From Whitmania pigra (lineage: Eukaryota; Annelida; Clitellata; Hirudinida; Haemopidae), in NCBI GenBank assembly GCA_021613335.1, contig JAJTWR010000374.1, positions 62,001-126,000 of the forward strand: 64,000 bases of DNA, in the 5' to 3' direction. The notes under the pieces are model-generated. The model was not told where the DNA came from, did no database searches, and worked only from the letters and a program-made list of their open reading frames with translations. How positions within the stretch are numbered: the stretch's first letter is position 1; each line of letters starts with the position of its first letter. Positions 53,940-64,000 of the stretch are shown piece by piece. Made by a program: the position numbers and the translations under genes.

Positions 53940-55150
53940 TGCCTGACTGGTTGCGCATCACAACCACCTGCATCCTCCTCGTCTTCTTCCTCCGCCACGA
54001 ATTTTTACGCTTCATCGATTTCGATTTCCCAGTGCCATGCAAGACCTTCGTACCGCAGCTTCAATTTATTCTTGTTTTCATCTTTAAATCATCGTCATCG
54101 TAATCATCATCATCATCATCATCATCAGCAGCAGCATCTTCATCCTGGTGTCACTCTTACAGTTGTCTACAGCATTTTTTAACTCGCCATCGTCATCATT
54201 ATCCATTGTTGAGGCTCGACTCCAGCGTCTCCGTTTCCAACAGCAACGGGGATCATCATCGTGACCACAATTCCATAATCTCATGCTTTTGCGGATCAAT
54301 TTTGCACTCTGCCTTGCGTTGAAAATTTAAAAAAAACATCTAAAATGCCTCGCCATTTTATTCGTCCAAATAACTACAATTAAATATTTTATAAATTAAT
54401 TTAATTGTATTTATATATTCATAAAAATTAACTTTATAGTCAACACAGTCATAAAAGCAAATGTTTAAAAATGCTAAAAAACAAACCTGAAAAATACGAT
54501 TTAAAATTTTTGACTTAAAATTTCAGATAAATCTTTTGTGCGTGGACAAATCCTCCTAATTTGATTTCTCGGAAATTCGTGTGTTTATGAGATTCAGAAA
54601 TTTTATAAAATTCAAGAATTAGAATACAAATTTAAATAATGCAACAAACTTTATAAAAAACTCAATTTTGCAGTTCTTCAATATATTCTTAAAAATATAA
54701 TTTAATAACTGGCAATCAAATTCATAATGCATGTATACTATTATAGATTATAATAAATACTGCATGCGATTAATTTGTTTGTTTCTTAGCTTTAAATGCT
54801 AATGTTATGACTAATCTTAGCAATCTACTAATTTATTAAATATTTCCAATAAGGTGCAATTTTAAAGCATTTCAATTCGAATGCTTAATTATGAGACACG
54901 ATAATGAGATACTTCTAAATTAGAAAGACGCTTGGTTGAGCTGCAAAATGTTCTCAGAGACTTCAGCACCGTCCACAGCAGCAGCAGTAGCATATCCATC
55001 AATCAATTCTCGTATAATTACTTGTGTTTTTCATCACTTATCCATCTATCCATCACTGATCCATCCATCCATCTATCCACAACATCCACAGAAGATCTTG
55101 TGCTGGATCCTGGAATGTTGTTGCCTCCCCATCATTGCAGTGATTTATAG
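53940..55150. other. Candidate exons of unknown gene(s)
   Basis: Three islands stand out. At 53940-54060 the minus strand is basic (KRKNSWRRKKTRR). Minus 54275 to about 54155 encodes RLWNCGHDDDPRCCWKRRRW and ends before a GTAAGA donor. Plus 54923-55009 follows a TAAATTAG acceptor and encodes RRLVELQNVLRDFSTVHSSS before GTATAA, coiled-coil-like. A further plus piece at 55085-55149 reads TEDLVLDPGMLLPPHHCSDL and stops. No family recognised, and the strands disagree, so these may not form one gene. Confidence 0.2.
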
Positions 55151-55257
55151 AATTTTGTAAATAATTTATAAACAAGTTCTTCGTTTTTCGTATTCATTAA
55201 AAACATTCGAGATTTTTCGGAAAATTTTTCCTTTCTGATTGAGTGGCCTTAAATTCA

Positions 55258-55622
55258 TTATTCATTCATCTATCCACATTCATCCAACAATCCGTATATC
55301 CATCCATCCATCAATCCCTCCATCCAACCATCCATCCATTCATCCATCCATCCATCCATCCATCCATCCATCCATTCATCCATCCATCCATCCATCCATC
55401 CATCCATCCATTCATTTACCAACTCGTCCACTCATCCATCCATCCATTTATCCATTCATCTACCAACTCGTCCACTCATCCATCCATCCATTTATCCATT
55501 CATCTACCAACTCGTCCACTCATCCATCCATCCATTTATCCATTCATCTACCAACTCGTCCACTCATCCATCCATCCATTTATCCATATACCCATCCACC
55601 CACCCATCCGCCCCTCCATGGG
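55258..55622. repeat. (CATC)n tetranucleotide array with 44-bp higher-order unit
   Basis: Left half is plain CATCCATC. Right half is three to four copies of a 56-bp block in which CCAACTCGTCCACTCATCCA alternates with CATCCATTTATCCATTCATC. Long HPSI-type frames here are artefacts of the repeat. Confidence 0.92.
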
Positions 55623-56185
55623 GCATCAAATATTCTCTTCAGAAAGAATTGTTCCTCCCAGGCAAATCCTCTACTTCCTCAAGGACAAGATGAAAGCAAT
55701 TTCTCACTCAATGACGTCACTTATTTATGATTAATAAATATGTTTAAATTTGTATGGTTAATAAATATTTTAAAATTTCTCATTAATGCGAATTAATTAC
55801 TTTGATTAAGTTACTTCTCAAAATAATATCATTAATGCATTTACTATGATTTTGTGGAATATTTAAAATTAATTTTAAAATTTACAAAATTTGTTTTAAC
55901 ATAACCTGACAAAATGTTTTTATTTGTGCAGATAAAATCTTAGTTGCACATTTTGTGATAATTGTGAGAATCATTAGGCATATTTGTCTAATAATATGAA
56001 CTTATGAAATCGTGCGCTTTCGTCTCTCACCTGCAGCTATCAGAAATACCTACGCTCTAATACCTAATCTAATACCTTTTCATATTTTTTATTGCCATAG
56101 TTCCGTAATTACGATTTACGAGCACATGATAATAACATTAATAATTCCGACCATCCATCCAACCAAGTTAAACCTTAGTTGTGGT

Positions 56186-56392
56186 GATGATGATGATGAT
56201 GATGATGACGATGACGAAGACGACGACGACGACGATGATGATGATGATGACGATGATGATGGCAAACACACAGTAGTTTAATTTGAGTCCTCTGAACGAG
56301 TTATTGATCGTCAAATTTGAGTGCATGGAGGCCAAAATGATGAGGACGAAGAAGACGACGATGATGATGATGACGATGACGACGATGACATA
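56186..56392. repeat. Two (GAT/GAC)n stretches
   Basis: Pure GAT/GAC triplets at 56186-56262 and 56338-56392, separated by 75 bp of unique sequence. They read as poly-Asp on the plus strand and are probably simple sequence. Confidence 0.85.
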
Positions 56393-56545
56393 AGAGATTG
56401 TGCAAGAGTCATTCTCCGAATGAAGAAAACCTCGACGGCGGTTGTCATGGAAACGTCGGCTCCTGGAGCTAATGACTGGAGCGGCTTTAAATGATTGCGC
56501 ATGCGCTAAGCTGCTCCGACGCCCGGTGAAGTCTGCTGATGAAAA

Positions 56546-56770
56546 ATGGGTGGAATGATGGGTGGATGATGGGTGGAATGATGGGTGGAATGATGGGTGG
56601 ATGATGGGTGGATGATGGGTGGAATGATGGGTGAATGATGGGTGGATGATGAGTGGAATGATGGGTGGAATGATGGGTGGAATGATGAGTGGAATGATGG
56701 GTGGAATGATGAGTGGAATAATAAGTGGAATGATGGGTAGAATTTGGGTGGAATGGTGAGCGGAATGGGT
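56546..56770. repeat. 12/11-bp minisatellite (GGGTGGAATGAT)n
   Basis: About 19 units of GGGTGGAATGAT and GGGTGGATGAT, with later GAGTGGAATGAT variants. Strand-asymmetric (G-rich on plus). Confidence 0.92.
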
Positions 56771-57197
56771 GTGGAGGAAATGACTTGGCGCTAACAATGG
56801 ACTTCGTCTGCGCATGTCAGTGTTTGTCCCTGCGTCGCTATTAGAATTTCAAGAGGCAAGACGTACTCATTAAATCACTAATTTCTTTTAAATATTTTTA
56901 ATTAATGCTATTAAGATTGAACAATTCTAAAGAATTTACGTTAAAGTCTATGATGGGTATTGTAAATATAGTTTCATTTTAGTATGAAATGTGTTTTTAT
57001 TCCGTCCATGATTCGCGATATTATTAATTATCTTAAGTTATTTTTTTTATTATCATTTTTGTGCTAGAACAAATTTATTTATTAAAAAATAATTATGAAA
57101 CGTTTAGAATGAAGTGTACGGAGATCATTCAAAGGGTTTGCTTGCTGTTCGTGTTGACGGCAGACGTTAAATTATAAACAGCATGAATATTTTCAAA

Positions 57198-57199
<2 letters not shown>

Positions 57200-57239
<40 letters not shown>
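57200..57239. repeat. (AAT)n microsatellite
   Basis: Thirteen AAT triplets. Confidence 0.95.
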
Positions 57240-57404
57240 CAAACAATTTAAATAAAAGTTAATATTCTCTGATAGAATTCAATTAATACCGATATATGTG
57301 GGTAATGCTATCAAAATAAGTTATTCAAAAATTTACCAGCGAACATATTTGATTTAATGTTATAATAATATTATTAATACTAAGTGTAAATATTAATTTC
57401 ATTA

Positions 57405-57690
57405 TTTAATATTTTAATTAACTTTATTTAACAATGCAGCAGTAATGGTAATTATAACCAATTATTTTATTTATTTTATTATTTAATATTTTAATTAACA
57501 TTATTTAACAATGCAGCAGTAATGGTAATTATAACCAATTATTTTATTTATTTTAATATTTAATATTTTAATTAACATTATTTAACAATGCAGCAGTAAT
57601 GGTAATTATAACCAATTATTTCATTATTTAATATTTAAATTAACATTATTTAATAATGCTGCAGTAATGGTAATTATAAGAAATTATTTT
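57405..57690. repeat. 70-75 bp tandem repeat, four copies
   Basis: Units contain AACATTATTTAACAATGCAG followed by CAGTAATGGTAATTATAACCAATTATTT. Length differences lie in the TTTATT part. The copies are close to identical except the last. Confidence 0.88.
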
Positions 57691-57961
57691 TTATTTCCAG
57701 TTTCGTGAAACTGATGATAGCATGACAGAAAATACCAGCAGATATTATTCGAAATTAGGATGAATTTTGTGCTGATGTTGCCATGATGTGCTGTCCTGAT
57801 GGGGTCCTTGAGTGCACAGTAGGCGCAAATGTGACTTACACGAGATGCCGAATAGACGGATGAGTGGAGAAAGGAATAATGGAATGATAGAGTGATGAAA
57901 GTATGGTTGGGCTGGTTGGACGAATTTAGAGATATATAAATGTGCGGAAAGACGGATTTTT

Positions 57962-58056
57962 AGTTGGATGGATGGGTGGATGAATGGGTGGATGGATGCG
58001 TGGATGGATGCTCGGATGGATGGGTGGATGGATGCGTGGATGGATGCGTGGATGCT
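57962..58056. repeat. (GGAT)n/(GGATGCGT)n array
   Basis: GGATGGAT with GGGT and GCGT substitutions, the inverted counterpart of the CATC array at 55.3 kb. The adjacent 58060-58190 is GC-rich unique sequence open on both strands, possibly exonic (plus KVRGAAASDDEDIDQQQQ; minus DQYLRRLKLRLPSLSSSS before GTTAGA). Confidence 0.85.
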
Positions 58057-58190
58057 TGGCAACAGCGTCTTGACGTGTTGCTTCCACCGGTAGCATCGAG
58101 TCTAACCTGCCTCGAGGTGGTGGAAGTGAGAGATGATGAGGAAAGTGAGGGGAGCCGCAGCTTCAGACGACGAAGATATTGATCAACAAC

Positions 58191-60602
58191 AACAACAACA
58201 ACAACTGTTTTCATGAACATCATTCCTCAGCAACAATAACATCAGCTGACAACAACATTAACGATAACATTAATGATTTTAGTTTGAATTGCCATCATTC
58301 ATCATCATCGTGCTCAAACTCCATACAATAATGCAAATAACTTCATTTTTAAACGTTAATAATAATGACGATGATGTCACATAAATATTATCACGTGTCA
58401 AGACGGAGGCATTAAAAACGTCATGTAATGTCATCGGAAACAGCTTAATATTTGGTTTAACAAACAGCATATTTATGAAATTTTTAATAATCAATTATCT
58501 TAACAAACGAGAAGTTATTACAACATTATGAAAATAAATATTTAATAACAAATACTTAACAAAACATTTAGAATTATTGTCAACCAAATTAACTTGAAAA
58601 TAAAATATATTATTCGTAATAATTAATAACAATATATTTTTACTTTTTTCCAAAATTTTTGAAAGGCAGAAATTCTCTCCATGTGGAAGCATTGTGAATG
58701 TTTTGACGAACAATGGCGTCCATTAAGGTTATTGAGGTCTTTGCTGTGTCGCCAAACCGATTTTTGAGTATTTTTAAGAAAAATATCTTAAATTATGATT
58801 TTAAATCCTAACTCGGCATTGGTATTTAAAAATAATAATTATGATATAATCCAACAATCAATAAATTGTAATTAATTTAATTACTCAAATTAATTTTTGG
58901 GTTTTATTCAACATTGGAGTAAAAGTTAAACAAATAACTTCTATTTGCAGAATTTTATCAATACTTTACTCCAATCGTTATTTTTAGCATCAGTACCTAT
59001 TTTTAGATTTTATGGTATTTCCTGAAGTAGAATTTATAGCAACAAAATTCTTTACGGATGTTGTTGAGAATTAATTGAAATAATAAGCTAAATATTTGTT
59101 TGTCGGAAATATTTTTGTTTTTTTACTTTTTATAGTTTAACGTTGACTTTTAATCTTAAATTTCGAAATATTCCTTTTTAATCTCCGATTTCATGGCACT
59201 CTCAACGGGAATTACGTTAAAACTATTTCATGGTTTCTTGCTCAAACGAAACATTGATGAAGGAAGAACTCAATTCTCAAACTAATTAGAACCTAATTTA
59301 ATAATTTCCTAATTAAGAAATGTCTTTCCTTTTAGATTGCAATTTAAGATCTATGAACAATCAACTGGATTTTAAATATTTACAAATTTTAATTAAATTA
59401 GAAAATAAATAGTAAGAGAATAATTACTTATATCTTATCTTGATTACCACTAATTTCTTGAATAATTTTAATTAACAAATTCTATAATTTGGTAAGAAAT
59501 GGTTAAAATGAGATAGAAAAATATTAATAAAAATTATAAAACCTTGCATCGTTACTTGCAAAAACGACTGGACGTTTTAGAAAAATTCTTTTAAAAAATC
59601 AAAAAAGGTTGCTTGTATTCATTTAGAGAGCGATGAAAAAGAGAGTTGGTTTTCAAAGCTGCAAGAAACATTGTCTATATCATGAAAAAATCGCGAATAT
59701 TAAGGTTTTTCAGTTGAAACAAAAAATTAATCTGAAAAAGGAAGAAAATACAAAAGACAGGAAAATACAAACTGTACACAATGACATGTTGCGATGCCCT
59801 AAAGTTCGAAAATCCTTAAAACTAACTCGGAGATATGGAAACAAGCATGAAAATCATGAAATGTTCTACGTTGAACCAACTTAATTCTGTAGATCCATCT
59901 CAAACAATTATTTAGGGCTCCTAAAAATATAGAAATGAGAAATAGAAGTAAGAAGGAGTATTATTTCTTTAAAACAGTAACGAGTATTACATCTTCATAA
60001 ACAGTTCAATTGATTGCATAAATTCTTCAAAGTTACAGCGCATGAAGTTCAACATAAACCTCAGGAAACAATAAAAGATTAGAATAACATTAAAAACATT
60101 TCTTTAAATGCAGCTTAAAAATTCGTTTAACCGAATTGTAAGATACCTGGCTGAATTTTAGGTAAATTATGAAAAGTTAATGCAACGGTTTCAAAATGGT
60201 TAAACGTGAATGTTATTAACTTTTGGCAAGGTTTTTAAATTCATAAATTATGGGCAATAAAATACTCAAGAAATTATCAACAATAACTCGAATAAATTTG
60301 GTTATTTTAAACAATGGAATCTTTGTGAATAAAGATAAAAGGTCCACATTATCAAATATTCCAAAATTATTTATTTTAATTACTTTTAAAACAATGTAAA
60401 CGACTATGAAATTAAGAAAATGTTCCAAAATTTCAGCTACAATGCTAGGACGATCTTGCTGCTGTAGATGTACACGATGGTTATGATGCTGATGATGTCG
60501 TTTATGATGGAGATGATGATGATGTTGACGACGATGGTGGTGATGATGATGATGATGGTGGTGGTGTTGATGATGATGGTGGTGGTGTTGATGATGATGG
60601 TG
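58191..60602. other. Intergenic region downstream of the minus-strand gene
   Basis: AT-rich and without a gene I can support. An 83-codon plus frame at 59633-59884 starts with ATG and is Lys-rich but has no domain or splice context. 60475-60600 is a GAT/GGT-rich simple sequence lying in what should be the 3' UTR or flank of the gene ending at 60603. Confidence 0.5.
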
Positions 60603-61551
60603 TCAGCACCAATTCTCATCCTCACTATCAATAGAATCTCTTCTTAGAGGAACATTCCTGACCTGTTGTTGTTTTATTTGATCCATTTCAAAACATCTTT
60701 TGTTTTGCGAATAAAAGATGGCTCCTTGTTGATTCTTGTCGCCATGTTGTCTTCTTTCGTCGTCTTGGCGACGGTCAATGCCCCTGCATCTACTTGAGAG
60801 ATTCGTAGGGAGTCTATGGCTGCCCTGATGACGTTGTTGTTGTTGTTGTTGTTGTTGCTTTCGTATTTGAGCTGTGTTACTCGTTGCAGTGGACGGTGGA
60901 TAAGTCGCTTTAACAACAAAGAATTTTAAGAATTTTGAAATTGAATTAAAGAAGTCAATCTGGCTTAATTTGGCTTTAATTAAATATTGTGATAAAAATG
61001 ATTACAGTCGAAAGAATCTTCAGCTTCCTGCCACAAATCCTCCTCTTCGTCGTCATCATCAGCGGCAGACCTCGACGGAGATGAACTGAGTTTTGGAAAA
61101 TTGATGACCGAGGAAGCAGGAGACGTTCTTCCATCCTGGAAGGTTGGTGATGGCAGGACTTTTGGCATCCTATGAAGTCTGGGGTAGCGACGATTGTGGC
61201 CGGAATTCATTAGGTTGAGTTCGAGGGGCAGAGGTCGTTGTCTGGCTTTTGAATGATGACTTTGTACAATTTTCCCAGAAGGCTTTCTGCCGTCCAGAGA
61301 ACACGCTACGGGACTTGGGCTTCTAGATCTGTCCGTGAGGTTCGCGTTGCCGTAGAACTGTGAGCAGCTCGTGGGAAGTGCATGAGGTGACGGCGTGAGT
61401 GATCTCTCCTCGAGAGAAGTGTTTCTCTTCAAGTCAGGCTCTTGGTTCTTTGACCGTTGACTTGCCTCTGGAACTTCGGACAAATTGGTACTTTTCTGGC
61501 GCTTCGGCAGCCTCGTTGGACGTCTTCCGTGCCTTGCCTGAGACTTTCTGG
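60603..61551 (-). CDS. C-terminal exons of a protein ending in DENWC (Cav2-type PDZ ligand)
   Basis: Two exons on the minus strand, 61551-61006 and 60907-60603, join in phase 1. They encode about 283 residues rich in Ser, Pro, Arg and Gln, with an acidic run (DDDDEEEDLWQEAEDSFD), a poly-Gln stretch and the terminus RRDSIDSEDENWC. A C-terminal D/E-x-W-C is the classic ligand for the Mint1 PDZ domain, carried by Cav2 presynaptic calcium channel alpha-1 subunits, whose long cytoplasmic tails are equally low in complexity. No channel domain lies in the window to prove this. Exon 61551 needs an upstream exon ending in phase 1. Position 61880 in the neighbouring exon fits (C before GTACGC), which would join both parts into one gene. 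Confidence 0.55.
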
Positions 61552-61817
61552 CTGGAAGCCAAATGTATGACATTCATTAAAAACCTCCTTTATCGAGCAG
61601 AACAAAACAAAATCATACATATGTACAATGAAATTTAAAAATTATCTATTCAAGCTTATTTAAGGGAATGATCATGTTTTATTTACATTACACATTACAT
61701 TTTGATTGTAATTAATTTCAATTTGTAAACGAAAAAGTGGTACATACAAATTACGAATCACTATTTCTATTTTTTTCTTGATAAAGCAAATAAAATTTAA
61801 TTTTGTGAAAAGTTAAA

Positions 61818-63657
61818 TCAATAAAGAATCGATGTGCCTATTTCGGATTGTTCAGGAAATACTGAGTGGTCTCGCGTACGGAGTTGCTGAATCCAGTGGT
61901 TGTTGTTGAATTGCTGTTGTTGTTGTTGATCGTAAAGAAATTGCATATTGTATTGTTGGTTCCATTGTTGCTCGAATTGTTTCAATTGTTGTTGTGGCGG
62001 GAAGTTGTATTGATTCAAAGTGGCACTTGGAAAATTCCCTGCTGGTTGAATGATGACTTGTTGCTCTTGAAATTGATCTGAAAACCCGCCCGGCATGGCG
62101 TAACCTTCTTGGGTCTGATAATGAGTAAAGGGGTGGTTGTTCGGTTGATCATGGTTGAGTGATTGAAGATTGATGTTCGGTTGTGAGGTTATCAAGGTCG
62201 TTATGGTTGCCACGTCGTCTCCGCAAGATGACATGGAGGTCTGTGCATTGAGGCAGGCATTATTGGATGGACCGTCTGAGGTGGGAGTGGCTAATTCTTG
62301 GAAAGTTCTCGAATTTGGTGGAGTTGAGGATACCAGATTGCTGAAGGCACTTGCAACAGATTTATTGAAAGATGAGAAGAGTGAACCCAGAGATTTTGTG
62401 AGAGTTGCTGAAGTGGAGTTGGTGATTTTTATGGTTTTCATTTCTGAGGGGTCCTCGGTCGAACCCTGGAACTGGCCCTGAATGTTGAAAGGTTGAGGCT
62501 GAGTAAGCTGGTTGCTTGATTGAAATGAAAGCGATTGATTGGTTGATTGAAATGATTGATCTGGGTCTTCCGAAAGAGGAATCATTCTGGTGATCGTAGG
62601 TATTCTGTCATAGGGAAGATAATCTTGAGGGTAGTGATGTTGTTGTTGTTGTTGTTGATGATGATGTTGCATATTTAGTTGATAGGATGGTCGTTGAGGT
62701 GGTTGAATGATGTTATTGTATGCTGTGTCGTCCTGGAGTAGAAAAGATGCAGGAGTAGTGATAATCTGGCAACAAAAATTAAGTTGATTAACAAACAATT
62801 AATCTTATTTAGGTTTGAGTTTAATTGTTTTTTTTTTAATTCAATTGAGACTTTGATTAATTTATGATTAATATAATAATAATTAAAATAATAAATACTT
62901 CAAAGACAAATAAGTATAAAGTATGTTAACCTCCAATTGATTGAAGCGAACCGGTGAAGTTCCTGTGTCGACCTTGTGGCTTTCAAAATTTGGAAAATTG
63001 GAGGACTGAACAGTTAACAACTTCTGAAATATTTTATTGTTATTTATTGATTTACTTATTTAAAATGATATTTACTTAAATACTGATGCTTATTCACTTA
63101 AAATGCTTTTATCATCAGGAAATGTTGAAGTTCAGACCTGTTCATTCTGTAGATTGACTTGATCGTATCTCAGATTCATTTTGTCTTGTGGATAGATATC
63201 GTCTGTTTGTTTCGCATTGTTGAGACTGCAAAATTCGAGATGGTTTAATTTAAATAATAATACAGATAATTTATTTATTCAACGACTAATTTGTGTTGGA
63301 TTATCACATTCAGCGCTAAATAATTTAAACTGAAATAAAATTTCACAAGTACATATTTTAGTTTTGTTACTCGCAATTAAACCTCGCCTTGATGGAAACA
63401 GGGTTGCTTTACCTTACCTTTAAATTTCTCATGTTTTCACTCACTTTATTATTAATAATAATAGCATTGTTATTAATATTATTATTATTTATTATTATTA
63501 TTATTAATTGCTTTATAATTTCACATTAAAATTATGGTCACTTGTAAGAAGATCCCTTCTTGAAAGGTTCACTTTGTTCACTGCCGATGTTGTACAAACA
63601 TTCTGACGATTGATTGAAGCCTTTCATGTCGAAAATCTTTTGCAAGATGTTGGGTCT
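61818..63657 (-). CDS. Upstream exons of the same or a neighbouring Gln-rich protein (5' partial)
   Basis: Minus-strand exons 63657-63542, 63225-63138, 63023-62931 and 62765-61818 join in consistent phases. The reading begins RPNILQKIFDMKGFNQSSEC and continues into a Gln/Asn/Ser-rich, probably disordered chain with poly-Gln and poly-His stretches and one more ordered-looking segment (LTKSLGSLFSSFNKSVASAF). If unspliced, the last exon stops at 61818 after GTSILY. If spliced at 61880 it leads into the DENWC exons. The 5' end lies at or beyond the window edge. No domain identified. Confidence 0.6.
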
Positions 63658-63660
63658 CTA

Positions 63661-63910
63661 GCGAACAATTTTAACTTTAACCTTACATTAATAACTTTAA
63701 CCTTAACTAGCAAACAATTTTAACTTTAACCTTACATTAATAACTTTAACCTTAACTAGCAAACAATTTTAACTTTAACCTTACATTAATAACTTTAACC
63801 TTAACTAGCAAACAATTTTAACTTTAACGTTACATTAATAACTTTAACCTTAACTAGCAAACAATTTTAACTTTAACGTTACATTAATAACTTTAACTTT
63901 AACTCTAACT
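63661..63910. repeat. 49-bp minisatellite, five copies
   Basis: Unit GCAAACAATTTTAACTTTAA then CCTTACATTAATAACTTTAA then CCTTAACTA. Copies are almost identical, with CCTT to CGTT changes in the last two. It then degrades into TTTAAC/CATTAA until 63935. It lies just 5' of the first visible minus-strand exon, so probably in an intron. 63936-64000 shows nothing. Confidence 0.92.
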
Positions 63911-64000
63911 TTAACATTAACATTAATTTATATTTTAATGTCACCATTAAAAACTTCGGCATGATGTTAATATCCAGCCATCCTCGCTTAAACAAAATGA

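Noticed and set aside
55239..55734. Two 163-codon HPSI-rich frames
   Set aside because: CATC tetranucleotide repeat stays open in several frames. No gene evidence outside it.
56168..56815. 215-codon minus-strand frame with Ile/Pro repeats
   Set aside because: Spans a minisatellite and a GAT array. Only the short stretch 56400-56540 could be meaningful, and it is open in more than one frame.
59633..59884. Lys-rich 83-codon plus-strand ATG frame
   Set aside because: Composition follows the A-rich DNA. No domain, no neighbouring exon.

Overview
The window reads as nuclear DNA of an AT-rich invertebrate animal. Genes are split into many small exons with GT-AG introns, mostly 60-1000 nt. The protein set is typically metazoan: beta-arrestin, a VWDE-type D8C/VWD/EGF protein, a PDZ scaffold, a smoothelin/cytospin-type CH protein, a SRCIN1/SKT (p140Cap) homologue, a Kir channel and a BRI3-like protein. 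There are LINE remnants ending in (TTA)n and very many micro- and minisatellites. I cannot fix the phylum. A tunicate-like or other compact AT-rich invertebrate is a guess only. Exon models were built by hand from splice signals, reading phase and family similarity.

Layout. 1-2457: intergenic. 2458-5519 (+): complete 12-exon beta-arrestin. 5520-9345: intergenic, with a LINE 3' end and (TTA)n. 9346-17288 (+): VWDE-like type I membrane protein with two alternative last exons, each carrying its own membrane helix. 18555-20976 (+): short secreted D8C-only paralogue with the same early exon phases. 21090-23467 (+): PDZ protein with a long low-complexity tail. 24067 to at least 27735 (-): smoothelin-like CH-domain gene whose CH domain is split by an intron holding about 365 bp of (TAA)n. 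29.65-30.19 kb: decayed VWDE-type exons. 31-33.1 kb: minisatellites. 33382-39427 (+): 13-exon SRCIN1/SKT homologue. 39597-40598 (-), possibly from 41415: Kir channel, converging on the previous gene. 42089-42787 (+): BRI3-like small membrane protein. 43-60 kb: repeat-rich, with a degraded LINE (47.7-48.5 kb) and several GC-richer islands that may be exons of unrecognised genes. 60603-63657 (-): 3' part of a Gln/Ser/Pro-rich gene product ending in DENWC, a C-terminal PDZ ligand of the Cav2 calcium channel type.

Together these are signalling, adhesion and cytoskeletal genes: arrestin for GPCR turnover, SRCIN1 and PDZ adaptors, a CH actin-linked protein, a K+ channel and an extracellular VWDE-type receptor family. 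Nothing suggests an operon. The most distinctive features are the alternative membrane anchors of the VWDE-like gene, its GC-AG intron, and the neighbouring soluble and relic copies of the same family.
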